This document shows positions 27,231-36,322 of a stretch of DNA of 58,946 nt, in pieces. The notes beneath the pieces were generated by a model. That model had not been told where the DNA came from and did no database searches. It worked only from the letters and a program-made list of their open reading frames with translations. The DNA is taken from contig CAJJXN010000002.1 of the NCBI GenBank assembly GCA_905197115.1, positions 1 to 58,946 on the forward strand. The letters are read 5' to 3'. The position numbers and the translations under genes are program-made. Origin of the DNA: an uncultured Bacillota bacterium (GTDB lineage Bacteria; Bacillota_I; Bacilli_A; RFN20; CAG-631). Numbering within the stretch: the stretch's first letter is position 1; each line of letters begins with the position of its first letter.

Positions 27231-27956
27231 ATGAATGAACTAATTTTAATATTATCTTTAATCTTTACTTTTTCCATGATTTTAGTTGCTTATCATTTTT
27301 TTGGTAAAACGGGATTATATTGTGTATCTGCTATTGCAACCATTTTAGCCAACATTGAAGTATTAATCTTAATTAAAGCATTTGGTATGGAACAAACATT
27401 AGGAAATATTCTTTTTGCAGGGACTTTTTTAATTACCGATATCTTATCCGAATGTGAAGGAAAAAAAGCGGCAAATAAAGCCGTATGGATCGGTATGTTT
27501 TCTTCAATATTATTTTTAGTTTTAAGCCAAAGCTGGTTGCTTTATCAGCCAAGTAGTAATGATACTTCTATGACTTCAATTAAAGCTATTTTTTCCAATA
27601 CACCTCGAATGATTCTCGCCTCATTTGTCGTGTATGCGGTTAGTCAAATGTTTGATGTATGGCTTTATCACAAATGGTGGGATTTCACAAGCAAAAAATT
27701 TAATGATAAACGAAAATATTTATGGTTAAGAAATAATGGCTCTACTTTAATTAGTCAAATTTTAAATACACTATTATTCACACTTTTTGCTTTTTGGGGA
27801 ACATATGATTTTTCTACTTTAATGTCGATATTTATCTCTAGTTATGTGATTTATATATTCACTTCTTTGCTCGATACCCCTGTTGTTTATTTAGCAAGAA
27901 AAATGCATGATAAAAAAGTTTTAAAGGAGGGAAAAACAAATGATAGTACTCATTAG
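27231..27956 (+). CDS. Queuosine precursor transporter (YhhQ/QPTR family)
   Basis: About 241 residues with six to seven membrane helices. Family features include LSLIFTFSMILVAYHFFGKTGL, FAGTFLITDILSECEGKKAANKAV (the DILSExxGKxxA signature) and FVVYAVSQMFDVWLYHKWW. YhhQ imports preQ0/preQ1, and some homologues import queuine. Start at ATG 27231 immediately after the upstream stop, with AGGTG 6 bases upstream. The operon order radical SAM, transporter, kinase-like protein and the preQ1-like leader support queuosine-precursor uptake. Confidence 0.93.
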   Translation: MNELILILSLIFTFSMILVAYHFFGKTGLYCVSAIATILANIEVLILIKAFGMEQTLGNILFAGTFLITDILSECEGKKAANKAVWIGMFSSILFLVLSQSWLLYQPSSNDTSMTSIKAIFSNTPRMILASFVVYAVSQMFDVWLYHKWWDFTSKKFNDKRKYLWLRNNGSTLISQILNTLLFTLFAFWGTYDFSTLMSIFISSYVIYIFTSLLDTPVVYLARKMHDKKVLKEGKTNDSTH

Positions 27957-28455
27957 TGGAACGACTCATACTGGAAAAACAAAACTAGCCCAAGAATTAA
28001 TGGAAAAGTATAAAATACCTTATTATAGTATAGATCATATAAAAATGGGTCTAATTCGGAGTCATCAAACAACTCTTACGCCAAACAATGATGAAAAACT
28101 TACTCACTATCTTTGGCCAATTTTAGTGGAAATGATGAAAACCGCCATTGAAAACAAGCAACATTTTATTTTAGAAGGATGTTATATTCCTTTTGACTAT
28201 TCCTCTTATTTTAGTCACGATGAACTAAAACAAATTCAATATTATTGTTTAATCATGTCAAAAGAATATATTCTCAATCATGTTGATGAAATATTAAAAT
28301 TTGAGAATTGCATTGAACAAAGACTTCCCAACTCTTTAAATATACAACAATTAATTTTAGAGAATGAAAACAACTTAAAATCATGTCAAAAATATCAACT
28401 TCCTTATATTTATATTGACAAAAAATACGAAATTAAGATATCACTTTCCATTTAA
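27940..28455 (+). CDS. P-loop kinase-like protein in the queuosine operon
   Basis: 171 residues with a Walker A motif GTTHTGKT at residues 7-14, then YYSIDHIKMGL and an ILEGCYIP strand as in AAA_33/2-phosphoglycerate-kinase-like small-molecule kinases. The lid and substrate residues give no clear substrate. It overlaps the transporter gene by 17 bases with an AAGGAGGG ribosome binding site, so expression is coupled. A role in trapping or processing an imported base or nucleoside is only inference from context. Confidence 0.7.
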   Translation: MIVLISGTTHTGKTKLAQELMEKYKIPYYSIDHIKMGLIRSHQTTLTPNNDEKLTHYLWPILVEMMKTAIENKQHFILEGCYIPFDYSSYFSHDELKQIQYYCLIMSKEYILNHVDEILKFENCIEQRLPNSLNIQQLILENENNLKSCQKYQLPYIYIDKKYEIKISLSI

Positions 28456-28475
28456 TTTTAGAAAGTGATTTTTTT
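28439..28475 (+). terminator. Terminator of the queuosine operon
   Basis: TCACTTTC/GAAAGTGA hairpin overlapping the kinase stop codon, followed by seven T residues. Confidence 0.8.
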
Positions 28476-28535
28476 AATATTCAAATAATATTTTTTGTTT
28501 TTAAAGAGTGTATACTTAAATTAAGGGGTGATGAT

Positions 28536-29237
28536 ATGGCTTTCTTAAAACTAATAAATGTTAATAAAGAATATGTTAGCAAAGCAGGTGCTTTTAAAGC
28601 TTTATCAGATGTATCTTTTGAATTAGAAAAGGACGAATTTGTCGTCATTTTAGGTCAAAGTGGAGCAGGTAAAACAACACTTTTGAACATCTTAGGAGGC
28701 ATGGACACTTTAACCACTGGCTCTATTTATTTAAATGATCAAGAAATCTCATCTTTTAACAAAAAACAACTTACACAATATCGTAGAAATGAGATTGGCT
28801 TCGTCTTTCAATTTTATAATTTAATGCCTAATTTAACTGCTCTTGAAAACGTTGAATTAGCTACCGAAATTTGTAAAGATGCTCTGCCTCCAGGTGATGT
28901 TTTAAAAAATGTTGGGCTTGCAAATAAAATCAAATATTTTCCTGCACAATTAAGTGGTGGAGAACAGCAACGAGTAAGCATTGCAAGAGCGATTGCTAAA
29001 AACCCTAAAATTTTATTATGCGATGAACCAACAGGAGCTCTTGATTATCAAACTGGTAAAAATGTCTTAAAATTATTATACGATATATCCAAATCAAATC
29101 ATAAACTCGTTATCGTTGTAACTCACAATCAAGCGATTAAAGAAATGGCAGATAAAGTTATTTATATCAAAAATGGTCAAATAGAAAAAATACAAATAAA
29201 TGAAAAGCCAAAACCAATTGAGGAGATTGAGTGGTAA
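28536..29237 (+). CDS. ABC transporter ATPase, MacB/LolD type
   Basis: 233 residues with all ABC motifs: Walker A GQSGAGKTT (about 41-49), signature LSGGEQQR (about 137), Walker B ILLCDEPTGALD, and the switch His in VVTHN. The MacB/LolD/FtsE-type sequence EIGFVFQFYNLMPNLTALENVELA is present. It partners the adjacent FtsX-type permease, with which it overlaps (TAATG). Such pairs drive mechanotransmission, lipoprotein handling or peptide export; the substrate is unknown. Confidence 0.93.
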   Translation: MAFLKLINVNKEYVSKAGAFKALSDVSFELEKDEFVVILGQSGAGKTTLLNILGGMDTLTTGSIYLNDQEISSFNKKQLTQYRRNEIGFVFQFYNLMPNLTALENVELATEICKDALPPGDVLKNVGLANKIKYFPAQLSGGEQQRVSIARAIAKNPKILLCDEPTGALDYQTGKNVLKLLYDISKSNHKLVIVVTHNQAIKEMADKVIYIKNGQIEKIQINEKPKPIEEIEW

Positions 29238-31009
29238 TGAAAACATTACATAAAGTTACTAGCCGTTTATTTAAAAAACATTTTAGTCGACTTTTGACTA
29301 TTATCGCCATTATTTTAGTAAGTATTGGTTTGATTTCAGGAATTGGGGAAGTAGAGTTTAAAATTAATCATGCAGCTAATGAAACTTATGTTTCTAAAAA
29401 TATGTCGGATTTTTATTTAAAAAGCAATCAAGAACTAGGTTTTTCTTCTGATTTTTATAACGAATTATCCGATCAATTTGGTAACGAAAACGTTATGAAA
29501 AGTTTTAGTTATGAAGCTAAGATTGGTAAAGAAATATTTCGATTTATTACTTTAAATTTTAACGATATTTCAATTAACCAATTGACTTTAATAAATGGTC
29601 ATTTTCCTAAAAATGAACACGAAATTGTCGTAGAAAAGTCAACAAAAACAAGAAATTCGTATGCTTTAAATGAAAAAATAACTCTTTTTGAAAAAGAATA
29701 CACTGTCTGCGGAATTGTAGCAAATCCTTTACTTATTTATGAAATAGATGAACCTAGTTTTCAATTTTTTAATGAGCCATTAGATAAAATTATTTATTTT
29801 CATCAAGATGAACTACTCGTTTATAATGATATTTATGTCACTTTATCCAATCGAAATTTATTTAACGCTTTCAATTCTTCTTATGAAAAAGAAATTCAAC
29901 TTTTAAAAAAGAATTTAATTAATCAATTTATAAATGAATCCTTTACTATTTTAACCTTATATGAAAACATCGGATTTTATTCTTTAATTTCTTATGCTCA
30001 AAAAGTAGGAATCATTAGCATTATCTTTTTAGTTTTCTTTTTATTGATAACTTTACTTGTTGTTTTTTCTACTATGACTCGTCTTTTAGAAGAAGAAAGA
30101 CTTCAAATTGCTTGTTTGAAAACGCTTGGCTATCCAAAACAAAAGATTATAAATCATTATTTATTATTTGTTTTTATTGCGGCTTTATGTGGAGGCATTT
30201 TAGCCTTCGGTGTTGGACTTGGAGTCACAAAAATTATCTATTCCACTTTTAACTTACAATATACCATGCCTGCATTTCCCTTAAAAAATCATTTTCTTTA
30301 TTATGGCGGAACTTTTGCCTTAATCGTACTCTCTACAGTTGGCTTAACATGGATAACAGGAAATCAATTAATATCCCAAAAACCAGTAACATTACTTGCT
30401 CATAAAGTTCCTAAGCCAGGGAAAAAAGTAATTATTGAAAAAGTTCCTTTCATTTGGAATCACCTTAGTTTTAAATATAAATCTTCTTTTCGAAATGTTT
30501 TACTTTATATAAGTCGTTTTTTAATGACCGTTATTTCTATTATTGGTTCTACGGTTTTAGTTTTAGCTGGCATTGGACTCATGGATTGCGCGAAAAAAAT
30601 CAAAGATGGTGCTTCTTTAATTACAATTGCTAGTGTTTTAATTATCTTTTCAGCCATTTTATGTGCGCTTGTTATTTATAACATCACAAATATTAATGTC
30701 AGTGAACGGAAAAGAGAAATTGCTACTTTAATGGTATTAGGCTATCATGATAATGAAGTAACCAGCTATATTTACCGAGAAATTTATATCATGACAAGCA
30801 TTGGGGCTATAATTGGAATTCCTTTAGGATATTTTTTCTTACAATTTGTATTTAATTTAATTAATTTTGGTTCTATTGCTGACATCAATTGGTGGAGTTG
30901 GATTCTAGCTCCTTTACTTACTTTGTTTTTCAGCTTCTTGTCGACAAAATTGCTCTATCGAAGGATAATTAAAACCGATATGAATGCTTCTTTGAAAACG
31001 CTAGAATAA
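29237..31009 (+). CDS. FtsX/MacB-type ABC permease
   Basis: About 590 residues. N-terminal helix (LLTIIAIILVSIGLISGI), a large extracytoplasmic domain (about 35-250), then three helices (IISIIFLVFFLLITLLVVFSTM, CGGILAFGVGLG, YGGTFALIVLSTVGL). A second FtsX-type set near the C-terminus includes YNITNINVSERKREIATLMVLGYHDNEV, the conserved cytoplasmic RxREIAxLxxLG motif. That sequence also occurs in the first half as LEEERLQIACLKTLGYPKQKI. Start placed at ATG 29237; GTG 29231 is in frame. No histidine kinase pair is adjacent, unlike bacitracin-type systems. Confidence 0.9.
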   Translation: MKTLHKVTSRLFKKHFSRLLTIIAIILVSIGLISGIGEVEFKINHAANETYVSKNMSDFYLKSNQELGFSSDFYNELSDQFGNENVMKSFSYEAKIGKEIFRFITLNFNDISINQLTLINGHFPKNEHEIVVEKSTKTRNSYALNEKITLFEKEYTVCGIVANPLLIYEIDEPSFQFFNEPLDKIIYFHQDELLVYNDIYVTLSNRNLFNAFNSSYEKEIQLLKKNLINQFINESFTILTLYENIGFYSLISYAQKVGIISIIFLVFFLLITLLVVFSTMTRLLEEERLQIACLKTLGYPKQKIINHYLLFVFIAALCGGILAFGVGLGVTKIIYSTFNLQYTMPAFPLKNHFLYYGGTFALIVLSTVGLTWITGNQLISQKPVTLLAHKVPKPGKKVIIEKVPFIWNHLSFKYKSSFRNVLLYISRFLMTVISIIGSTVLVLAGIGLMDCAKKIKDGASLITIASVLIIFSAILCALVIYNITNINVSERKREIATLMVLGYHDNEVTSYIYREIYIMTSIGAIIGIPLGYFFLQFVFNLINFGSIADINWWSWILAPLLTLFFSFLSTKLLYRRIIKTDMNASLKTLE

Positions 31010-31044
31010 AAAAAAGTAGTTTTTTATCAAAAACTACTTTTTTA
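31009..31044. terminator. Bidirectional terminator between convergent genes
   Basis: AAAAGTAGTTTTT/AAAAACTACTTTT perfect hairpin with A/T tracts at both ends; serves the permease (plus) and the 31034-31750 gene (minus). Confidence 0.85.
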
Positions 31045-31750
31045 GCATCTTTTTTAAGAAACGACAACCCATTGAATATATTGTAATCCCCTCGCCTTTT
31101 TTATTTTTTAAATAGTATAATTGATTTCCTTCAATTAATATAGGTAAACACGATTTTCCAAAATAAGTATCTAAATATACATTACTACTCAAGGAAAGGT
31201 TTTGTGAAAGTCTTTTAAAAGTATTAAAATCTTCTTCTCTAACATCACTTTTATTAATTATTAAAAGAATACATACATTTCTACATTTTTCATGAATTTT
31301 ATCTAAAGATGCCAATTCTTGTTCAATTTCTTTTGTCAAATCTTTAAAATTAAAATCAACAAATTTAATATAGTAGCAAACAAAGTCTTTAAGAAAAGAG
31401 AATTTCTTTCTTCGATATAAATTCGTTTCTATTTCTACAAACTTATGACTATTTAAATATTGTATCATTTCGTTTTGATCGACATTTTCAACTAAAGTTA
31501 ATTCTTGTTTTAAGACTTTTTCTTCACTCTTTTTTAGTTCATAATAAAGAGCATCTTTAAAATCGTGAATGAAAATAATAGTCGCTACAATAAGAAGAAA
31601 AACAGCAATTATCACACTAATCATCATGCTTTTGTTACTAACTTTTAAAATTACACTTAAAATAATGATCGCAATTGCTATAATCATTAACAAAAAACTG
31701 CAAACTATTTCAATGATGATTCTTTTCTTTGATTTAATTTTTTCTTCCAT
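31034..31750 (-). CDS. Two-helix membrane protein of unknown function
   Basis: 238 residues. Two N-terminal membrane helices (about 10-30 and 38-60) are followed by a cytoplasmic domain of about 170 residues with alternating alpha/beta pattern (VCILLIINKSDVREEDF). No known motif. It resembles in layout, not sequence, the 56076-56750 protein (two helices then a soluble domain). It is the downstream member of a pair with the flavoprotein gene, one base apart. Confidence 0.6.
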   Translation of the reverse strand: MEEKIKSKKRIIIEIVCSFLLMIIAIAIIILSVILKVSNKSMMISVIIAVFLLIVATIIFIHDFKDALYYELKKSEEKVLKQELTLVENVDQNEMIQYLNSHKFVEIETNLYRRKKFSFLKDFVCYYIKFVDFNFKDLTKEIEQELASLDKIHEKCRNVCILLIINKSDVREEDFNTFKRLSQNLSLSSNVYLDTYFGKSCLPILIEGNQLYYLKNKKGEGITIYSMGCRFLKKMLKK

Positions 31751-31751
31751 A

Positions 31752-32312
31752 TTATTTCAATTTTAATCCTTCTTGAAATGCTTTTCCAACTTGTTTTCCC
31801 AATTGAATATATGTGTGGTGCACTGCATCATAAGTGATAGGTTCTAATTTTTCAACATCAATTTTACCTTTTTCATCTAAGACTTTTTCATCAGCGCTTA
31901 CATTTATAATCTCACCAAATAAACGGCAAGTTTGAGGATCATAACTAATTAACTGACATTCAATGGTTAAAGGTAATTCTTCAATAATTGGAGCATTTAC
32001 AAATTCACTTTTTATCGTGTGAAAGCCTGCTTTCTCCATTTTATTTTTTTCTTGATTTCCAGATACAATACCTACATAATCACATGCTACAACATGTTTA
32101 GCATCTGCTAGGCTGATAGTAAATGCTTGTGTTTTTAAAATGTTATTAGTTGTTTTGTGTTGTGCACTTAAACAAAGAAAAATTTGATTTTCTTCTGCAA
32201 TACCTCCCCATGCAGCATTCATTGCATTGGCAGTTCCATCTTCATTATAAGTTGCAATAATGAATACAGGTTGTGGGTAAACATACGTTTTAACGCCAAA
32301 ATTCTTTCTCAT
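31752..32312 (-). CDS. Flavin reductase family protein (flavoredoxin-like)
   Basis: 186 residues of the FMN-binding split-barrel family. The family pattern is visible: PQPVFIIATYNEDGTANAMNAAWGG, LCLSAQHKTTNNILKTQAFTISL, and VVACDYVGIVSGN. Members use FMN to reduce flavins, or serve in electron transfer, in anaerobes. Full length. Likely first gene of a two-gene operon. Confidence 0.92.
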   Translation of the reverse strand: MRKNFGVKTYVYPQPVFIIATYNEDGTANAMNAAWGGIAEENQIFLCLSAQHKTTNNILKTQAFTISLADAKHVVACDYVGIVSGNQEKNKMEKAGFHTIKSEFVNAPIIEELPLTIECQLISYDPQTCRLFGEIINVSADEKVLDEKGKIDVEKLEPITYDAVHHTYIQLGKQVGKAFQEGLKLK

Positions 32313-32345
32313 AAAAAATCACCTCTTATAAATATTTTAACATAT

Positions 32346-32747
32346 TTAGCCAAGTATTGCACAAATTAAACTAAAAATAGGAATGAGTATAATAAAACAA
32401 GGACCTAAAAATAAAGATATTTGAAATATATTTTGAATAAACGATAAATTGATTTGAACACTAGAATTTACAAAAATTAATGTTCCTAGAGTTGAAAACA
32501 TAGCTAAATATAATAAACTAGTTAATAATGTATTGATTCCTATTTTTTTAATTTTTAAAAATCTTAAGAAAATATAAATATTTATTATCAAGTAGATTCC
32601 ATCGATACTATCGATTAAAATTAATGCCATTAAACTTAAAGAAGAGTTTTTATAATAGAAAATAAAAGACAGTATAGTTAAAATAACACCTACTAAAGCA
32701 AATAAAATGAAATAAATAATTTCTTTTTGGGTTAATTTATCTTTCAT
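32346..32747 (-). CDS. Four-helix membrane protein of unknown function
   Basis: 133 residues with four hydrophobic segments (about 10-32, 38-62, 70-92, 100-130). Few polar loops and no motif. It overlaps the upstream gene by 11 bases, so the two are co-translated and probably form a complex. Confidence 0.6.
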   Translation of the reverse strand: MKDKLTQKEIIYFILFALVGVILTILSFIFYYKNSSLSLMALILIDSIDGIYLIINIYIFLRFLKIKKIGINTLLTSLLYLAMFSTLGTLIFVNSSVQINLSFIQNIFQISLFLGPCFIILIPIFSLICAILG

Positions 32748-33120
32748 AATTGTTCACCCATAAGACTTGCTTTAAATCTTCTTTTATAATTTGAATTTGT
32801 TTTTTAGAAAATAGTTTTAATGGTATAACAATTTCTTTTTGATTTTCACAACATAAAAATAGTTTGCCATTTTTTTCATCTATTTTTTGTAATTGTTGAA
32901 AGTGAATATTCCAATTATTTTGTTTTTTATATCGAATTAAGCAATGAATTTCCTCCAAGTTAAAATTAATCTCTAATTCATTACTACGATTAATTAAAAT
33001 AAAAAGAAAAGTTAACGAAAATATAAAAGAAAAACCAAAAAATATAAATACAAAGTACTTTTCTTTAAAAAACGTTATATACCCCATTATTATACCTATT
33101 AGGGCCCACAAAATTGACAA
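32737..33120 (-). CDS. Membrane protein with a PH-like soluble domain
   Basis: 127 residues: two N-terminal helices (about 1-18 and 22-45) are followed by about 75 residues of beta strands and a final helix (ELEINFNLEEIHCLIRYKKQNNWNIHFQQLQKID). This layout is common to bacterial PH-domain/YcxB-like proteins. The assignment is based on shape only. Overlaps the downstream gene by 11 bases. Confidence 0.55.
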   Translation of the reverse strand: MSILWALIGIIMGYITFFKEKYFVFIFFGFSFIFSLTFLFILINRSNELEINFNLEEIHCLIRYKKQNNWNIHFQQLQKIDEKNGKLFLCCENQKEIVIPLKLFSKKQIQIIKEDLKQVLWVNNYER

Positions 33121-33278
33121 TACGATTAAAATAACTCGCTTTTTAAAACGATAATAAGTATGTTTTTATCCACAAAATCACCTGCTTTTTTTGTTATTTA
33201 AAAAATTTATTTTCTAATTTAATTTTATGTAAAAAGCAAATATTCGTCAATTTTTAAAATATATATTTGTTTTTCAAG

Positions 33279-34256
33279 TTAACTCTTTTTTTTATATTTC
33301 ATTATATTAATAATCACTGCATAAATAATTCCTGAAACCACCCATATTAACCACGTTTTATCCCATGCTTTGCTTAAAAAACTCACAATTAAATAAATAG
33401 CAGTTATAATCATCCAATAACTTCCTGAAAATAATTGCGATACTTCTTCATTTTTTGTAAGATTTTTTTCTATTTTCAATAATTTTTTAATGATTCCCAT
33501 GTTATAGCCCACATAAACCATTAAAAATACACCAATTGAAACCATGATTAAAAGTATGACTAATCCATAAATAACAATTAAAGCGTCATCAAAAAGACAA
33601 CTGATTAATAGTGGTATGGCAGAAATAATGCATAAAAGGACACCCATTAAATTAAATACAAAATATTTCTTATCTAAATTGCTTTTTTCTTGTTCTAATA
33701 AAGAAAAAGCATCTTTTTCCAATTCAAAATCATCGTTTTTTATAAATTCGAATCTTTTCATTTTATACTCTGTCACTAAAAATAATGTTATAGCGATTGC
33801 CACCATTATAATTAAAATAACAACTCCTATAATCGCAGCCAAAGAATTATCTAAAGCATAAAAATTTTTCTTCGTATAATAATCCATCATTCCTGTAAAA
33901 AGAATTAATAAAACGGGTGAAAGAATACATAAAAGGACACCAATTGAAACAAGAAGTCGAGACTTGTTTGTTGCATTTAATACATCTATAACTATTTCTT
34001 TTGTAATTTTTTTTACTTTTTTAGTCTCTTTTATTTGAATATCAACTTCGTTTAATTGAATTTCATCATTAAGTAAAGTATCAGTTGTAATATTAAAAAT
34101 TTTACTCATTGCAATAATTTTATCTACTTCTGGAAGGGATTGTCCACTTTCCCATTTTGAAATTGATTGTCTACTAATATTTAATTGATTCGCTAAATCT
34201 TCTTGACTTAACCCACATTTCTTTCTCAATATAATAATTTTATCAGCTAAGTTCAT
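33279..34256 (-). CDS. XRE-family regulator fused to a membrane domain
   Basis: 325 residues. An N-terminal helix-turn-helix (about 7-61: KCGLSQEDLANQLNISRQSISKWESGQSLPEVDKI) binds DNA. The remainder has about six membrane helices in three pairs (near 100, 140, 200, 235, 280, 300). Such HTH-membrane fusions are common in Firmicutes and probably sense envelope conditions. The ribosome binding site is GGGGAG. It may control the small membrane genes around it; that is inference. Confidence 0.85.
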   Translation of the reverse strand: MNLADKIIILRKKCGLSQEDLANQLNISRQSISKWESGQSLPEVDKIIAMSKIFNITTDTLLNDEIQLNEVDIQIKETKKVKKITKEIVIDVLNATNKSRLLVSIGVLLCILSPVLLILFTGMMDYYTKKNFYALDNSLAAIIGVVILIIMVAIAITLFLVTEYKMKRFEFIKNDDFELEKDAFSLLEQEKSNLDKKYFVFNLMGVLLCIISAIPLLISCLFDDALIVIYGLVILLIMVSIGVFLMVYVGYNMGIIKKLLKIEKNLTKNEEVSQLFSGSYWMIITAIYLIVSFLSKAWDKTWLIWVVSGIIYAVIINIMKYKKKS

Positions 34257-34350
34257 GATAATCTCCCCTTTTATTTAAAGATATACAAAACTGTATTTTT
34301 TTACAATCAAGTTCACTTTGAAATTTGTCAACTTTTAGTTGCGAAAACAA

Positions 34351-34390
34351 AAAACACTCCAATTGGTCGATAAATCAATTAAAGTGTTTA
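34351..34390 (-). terminator. Terminator after the 34395-34739 gene
   Basis: Minus strand AACACTTTAATTG pairs with CAATTGGAGTGTT (two mismatches), followed by TTTTTTG. Confidence 0.8.
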
Positions 34391-34394
34391 TTTT

Positions 34395-34739
34395 TTATTT
34401 ATTACAAATGATGTATGTAAAAAAGACAATTAATAATAATACCATCATAACAGCATTTATAATAATCAATAGTTTACATTTTGAATGTTGAAGTTTTAAA
34501 CCTGTTATGCCTACAACCATTCCAGCAATTAAAAAAATAAAAGTTGCAATTAAGCCTATCACGAAATATAAAAACAAAATAGCCGAACCAATTCCAACTC
34601 CAGGATTTGATGAATTGAGTGCAGTTACCACCGCGCTAATTCCAATATACATGCAAACGATAAATCCAATTGCAGCTATAATGGTTAAAACCAATGATGT
34701 AATAAATAATGTTTTTTTTCTTTTTTCTATATTTTCCAT
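34395..34739 (-). CDS. Small three-helix membrane protein
   Basis: 114 residues with three membrane helices (about 10-35, 48-72, 85-110) and a glycine-rich first loop (NSSNPGVGIGSAI). DUF4190-like in look, but not certain. It is the last gene of a four-gene operon that also encodes a DUF3781 protein, a DUF6434-like protein and a PPOX-family protein. Confidence 0.6.
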   Translation of the reverse strand: MENIEKRKKTLFITSLVLTIIAAIGFIVCMYIGISAVVTALNSSNPGVGIGSAILFLYFVIGLIATFIFLIAGMVVGITGLKLQHSKCKLLIIINAVMMVLLLIVFFTYIICNK

Positions 34740-34759
34740 AACTTTATTTTGTCCTCTAT

Positions 34760-35173
34760 TTATAATTTTATCACTTTAATTTTAAAGTCACAATAATATT
34801 GTGCCTCAATTCCACTAAATTTTAATACACTATAATCAGGATCTGTGACTCCCTTTTTATAAAAAAGTTGATCGCCAAAGCGCCATATCTCTTTTTTGAT
34901 TTCTTCATCATTTAACACTTCCATGATTCCTTTAATCATTAATCCTTCATATTTAAATCGACCTCTTTTGTAAAAATAAACACATGCTTTGTTATTTTTA
35001 AGATATTGATTTATTTTTTTAGAGGATGTATTTGTAGTAAAATAAATATCATTACCTTCTATTTTTCTTGGTGCTAACATTGCTCTCGTGATAGGATAAC
35101 CTTCTTCATCAATAGATGAAATAAAGGCTGTTTTTTGCTCCTTAATAAATGCATAAATTTCTTCTTTTGTCAT
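34760..35173 (-). CDS. Pyridoxamine 5'-phosphate oxidase-like flavoprotein
   Basis: 137 residues of the PPOX/general-stress-protein-26 split-barrel family: TAFISSIDEEGYPITRAMLAPRKIEGNDIYF, then TNTSSKKINQYLKNNKACVYFY. Such proteins bind FMN or F420-like cofactors. The true PNPOx substrate residues are not recognisable. It overlaps the upstream gene by 4 bases. Confidence 0.88.
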   Translation of the reverse strand: MTKEEIYAFIKEQKTAFISSIDEEGYPITRAMLAPRKIEGNDIYFTTNTSSKKINQYLKNNKACVYFYKRGRFKYEGLMIKGIMEVLNDEEIKKEIWRFGDQLFYKKGVTDPDYSVLKFSGIEAQYYCDFKIKVIKL

Positions 35174-35781
35174 GAATTGTCCTCCTTAATTTTATCTTGA
35201 TTGGCTTTAATAAATTCTTGACTATATACTTTTTCTCCTTCACTATTTCTTAAAATCTTCCAGTATTGACTAGCAATTTTTAATTTATTTTGATAGTGTT
35301 GATTCAAACTATCCGCACAAAAATCTTTTAAAAACTGATTCCATTGACAACTCGATTTATCATATTTAGCATATTGTTTTTTATTTAATTTGACATCTAA
35401 TAAGTCTTGTAAAGTAAAGGTGGTATCATGATTAGCTTTAACTTGTTTTACCGTTTCTACCATATCAACATTAAATTTAAAATTCAAATCATTGGTTTGC
35501 TTTATGAAAAATTCTTTAAACTTTGCTCCAAACGTAAAACCACAAGTTAATAAAGGCGTATCAAGGGTTAAATTAGAAGTAGTCGCTTTAATTTTTGGCT
35601 TCGTTTGATGTTTGATTTGCTCTCCTCTAAAATAAGCACGAATAATTTCGTTTAACTCTTTTTTATTGCCGATATATTCTAAATTAAGTTGTTTACATAT
35701 TTTTTGAAGTTCCTCATAATACCAATAATACTTACTAAATTCTTCATACGAAGTTATTTTTTCAAATCTTGGTCTACTCAT
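35170..35781 (-). CDS. DUF6434/SAP-like domain protein
   Basis: 203 residues. The N-terminal half reads as a SAP-like helical motif (YYWYYEELQKICKQLNLEYIGNKKELNEIIRAYFRG). The C-terminal half is DUF6434-like (FTLQDLLDVKLNKKQYAKYDKSSCQWNQFLKDFC). SAP motifs bind nucleic acids, so a DNA- or RNA-binding role is possible. Overlaps both neighbours by 4 bases; operon with the PPOX and DUF3781 genes. Confidence 0.75.
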   Translation of the reverse strand: MSRPRFEKITSYEEFSKYYWYYEELQKICKQLNLEYIGNKKELNEIIRAYFRGEQIKHQTKPKIKATTSNLTLDTPLLTCGFTFGAKFKEFFIKQTNDLNFKFNVDMVETVKQVKANHDTTFTLQDLLDVKLNKKQYAKYDKSSCQWNQFLKDFCADSLNQHYQNKLKIASQYWKILRNSEGEKVYSQEFIKANQDKIKEDNS

Positions 35782-36035
35782 TTATTATTTTCCTTTACTT
35801 TATGAGCAGTAATAATCGTATAACTATACCGATTGATAGTAATTACAATATCATCTACTTCACAATAATAATTTTTCCCTTTTATGTATACCAAGCAATT
35901 ATCTTGTTTAATTTTATCAATACAATAAGTTACTACATTGGTATTTTCTAAATTTAGATTTCTTAAAATTCGTTGTACTCCCATAGGAGTTGTATGAATT
36001 CGATTTTGATTTTTTAATAAATTTTGTTTTTCCAT
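35778..36035 (-). CDS. DUF3781 protein
   Basis: 85 residues with the DUF3781 pattern: IHTTPMGVQRILRNLNL, a central VVTYCIDKIKQDNCLVYIKGKNYYC and the C-terminal ITINRYSYTIITAHKV. Function unknown. First gene of the operon that continues with the DUF6434-like, PPOX and membrane genes. The preceding regulator pair (36101-36819) is on the same strand but separated by a terminator. Confidence 0.88.
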   Translation of the reverse strand: MEKQNLLKNQNRIHTTPMGVQRILRNLNLENTNVVTYCIDKIKQDNCLVYIKGKNYYCEVDDIVITINRYSYTIITAHKVKENNK

Positions 36036-36091
36036 TTTCTTGTCCTTTTTTGTTTTATTATAACATAAATCTAAAGTTATAAATTAGAAAA

Positions 36092-36118
36092 ATAAAACAC
36101 TCATACGTGAGTGTTTGT
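36092..36118 (-). terminator. Terminator of the DUF2975/YozG operon
   Basis: Minus strand AACACTCA-CGTA-TGAGTGTT followed by TTATTTTT. The TGA stop of the regulator lies in the hairpin. Confidence 0.85.
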
Positions 36119-36322
36119 TTCATCTTCTTGATATTGCAATATATCTCCTGGCGTACATTCTAATTCTTTGCATAATGCATTCAAAGTTGAAAAACGAATA
36201 GCAGATATTTTGCCTGTTTTAATATTGGATAAATTGGCATCGGTTAAACCAATTTTTAAAGCTAAATCTTTTAATTTTATTTTTTTATCTTTCATGATTT
36301 TATCTAAATTTAATATAATCAT
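36101..36322 (-). CDS. YozG-type small XRE regulator
   Basis: 73 residues, a stand-alone Cro/CI-type helix-turn-helix: MKDKKIKLKDLALKIGLTDANLSNIKTGK, and the ending ALCKELECTPGDILQYQ is diagnostic of the YozG group. These regulators are usually encoded beside a DUF2975 membrane protein, as here (4-base overlap). Expected to act as a local repressor. Confidence 0.9.
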   Translation of the reverse strand: MIILNLDKIMKDKKIKLKDLALKIGLTDANLSNIKTGKISAIRFSTLNALCKELECTPGDILQYQEDETNTHV

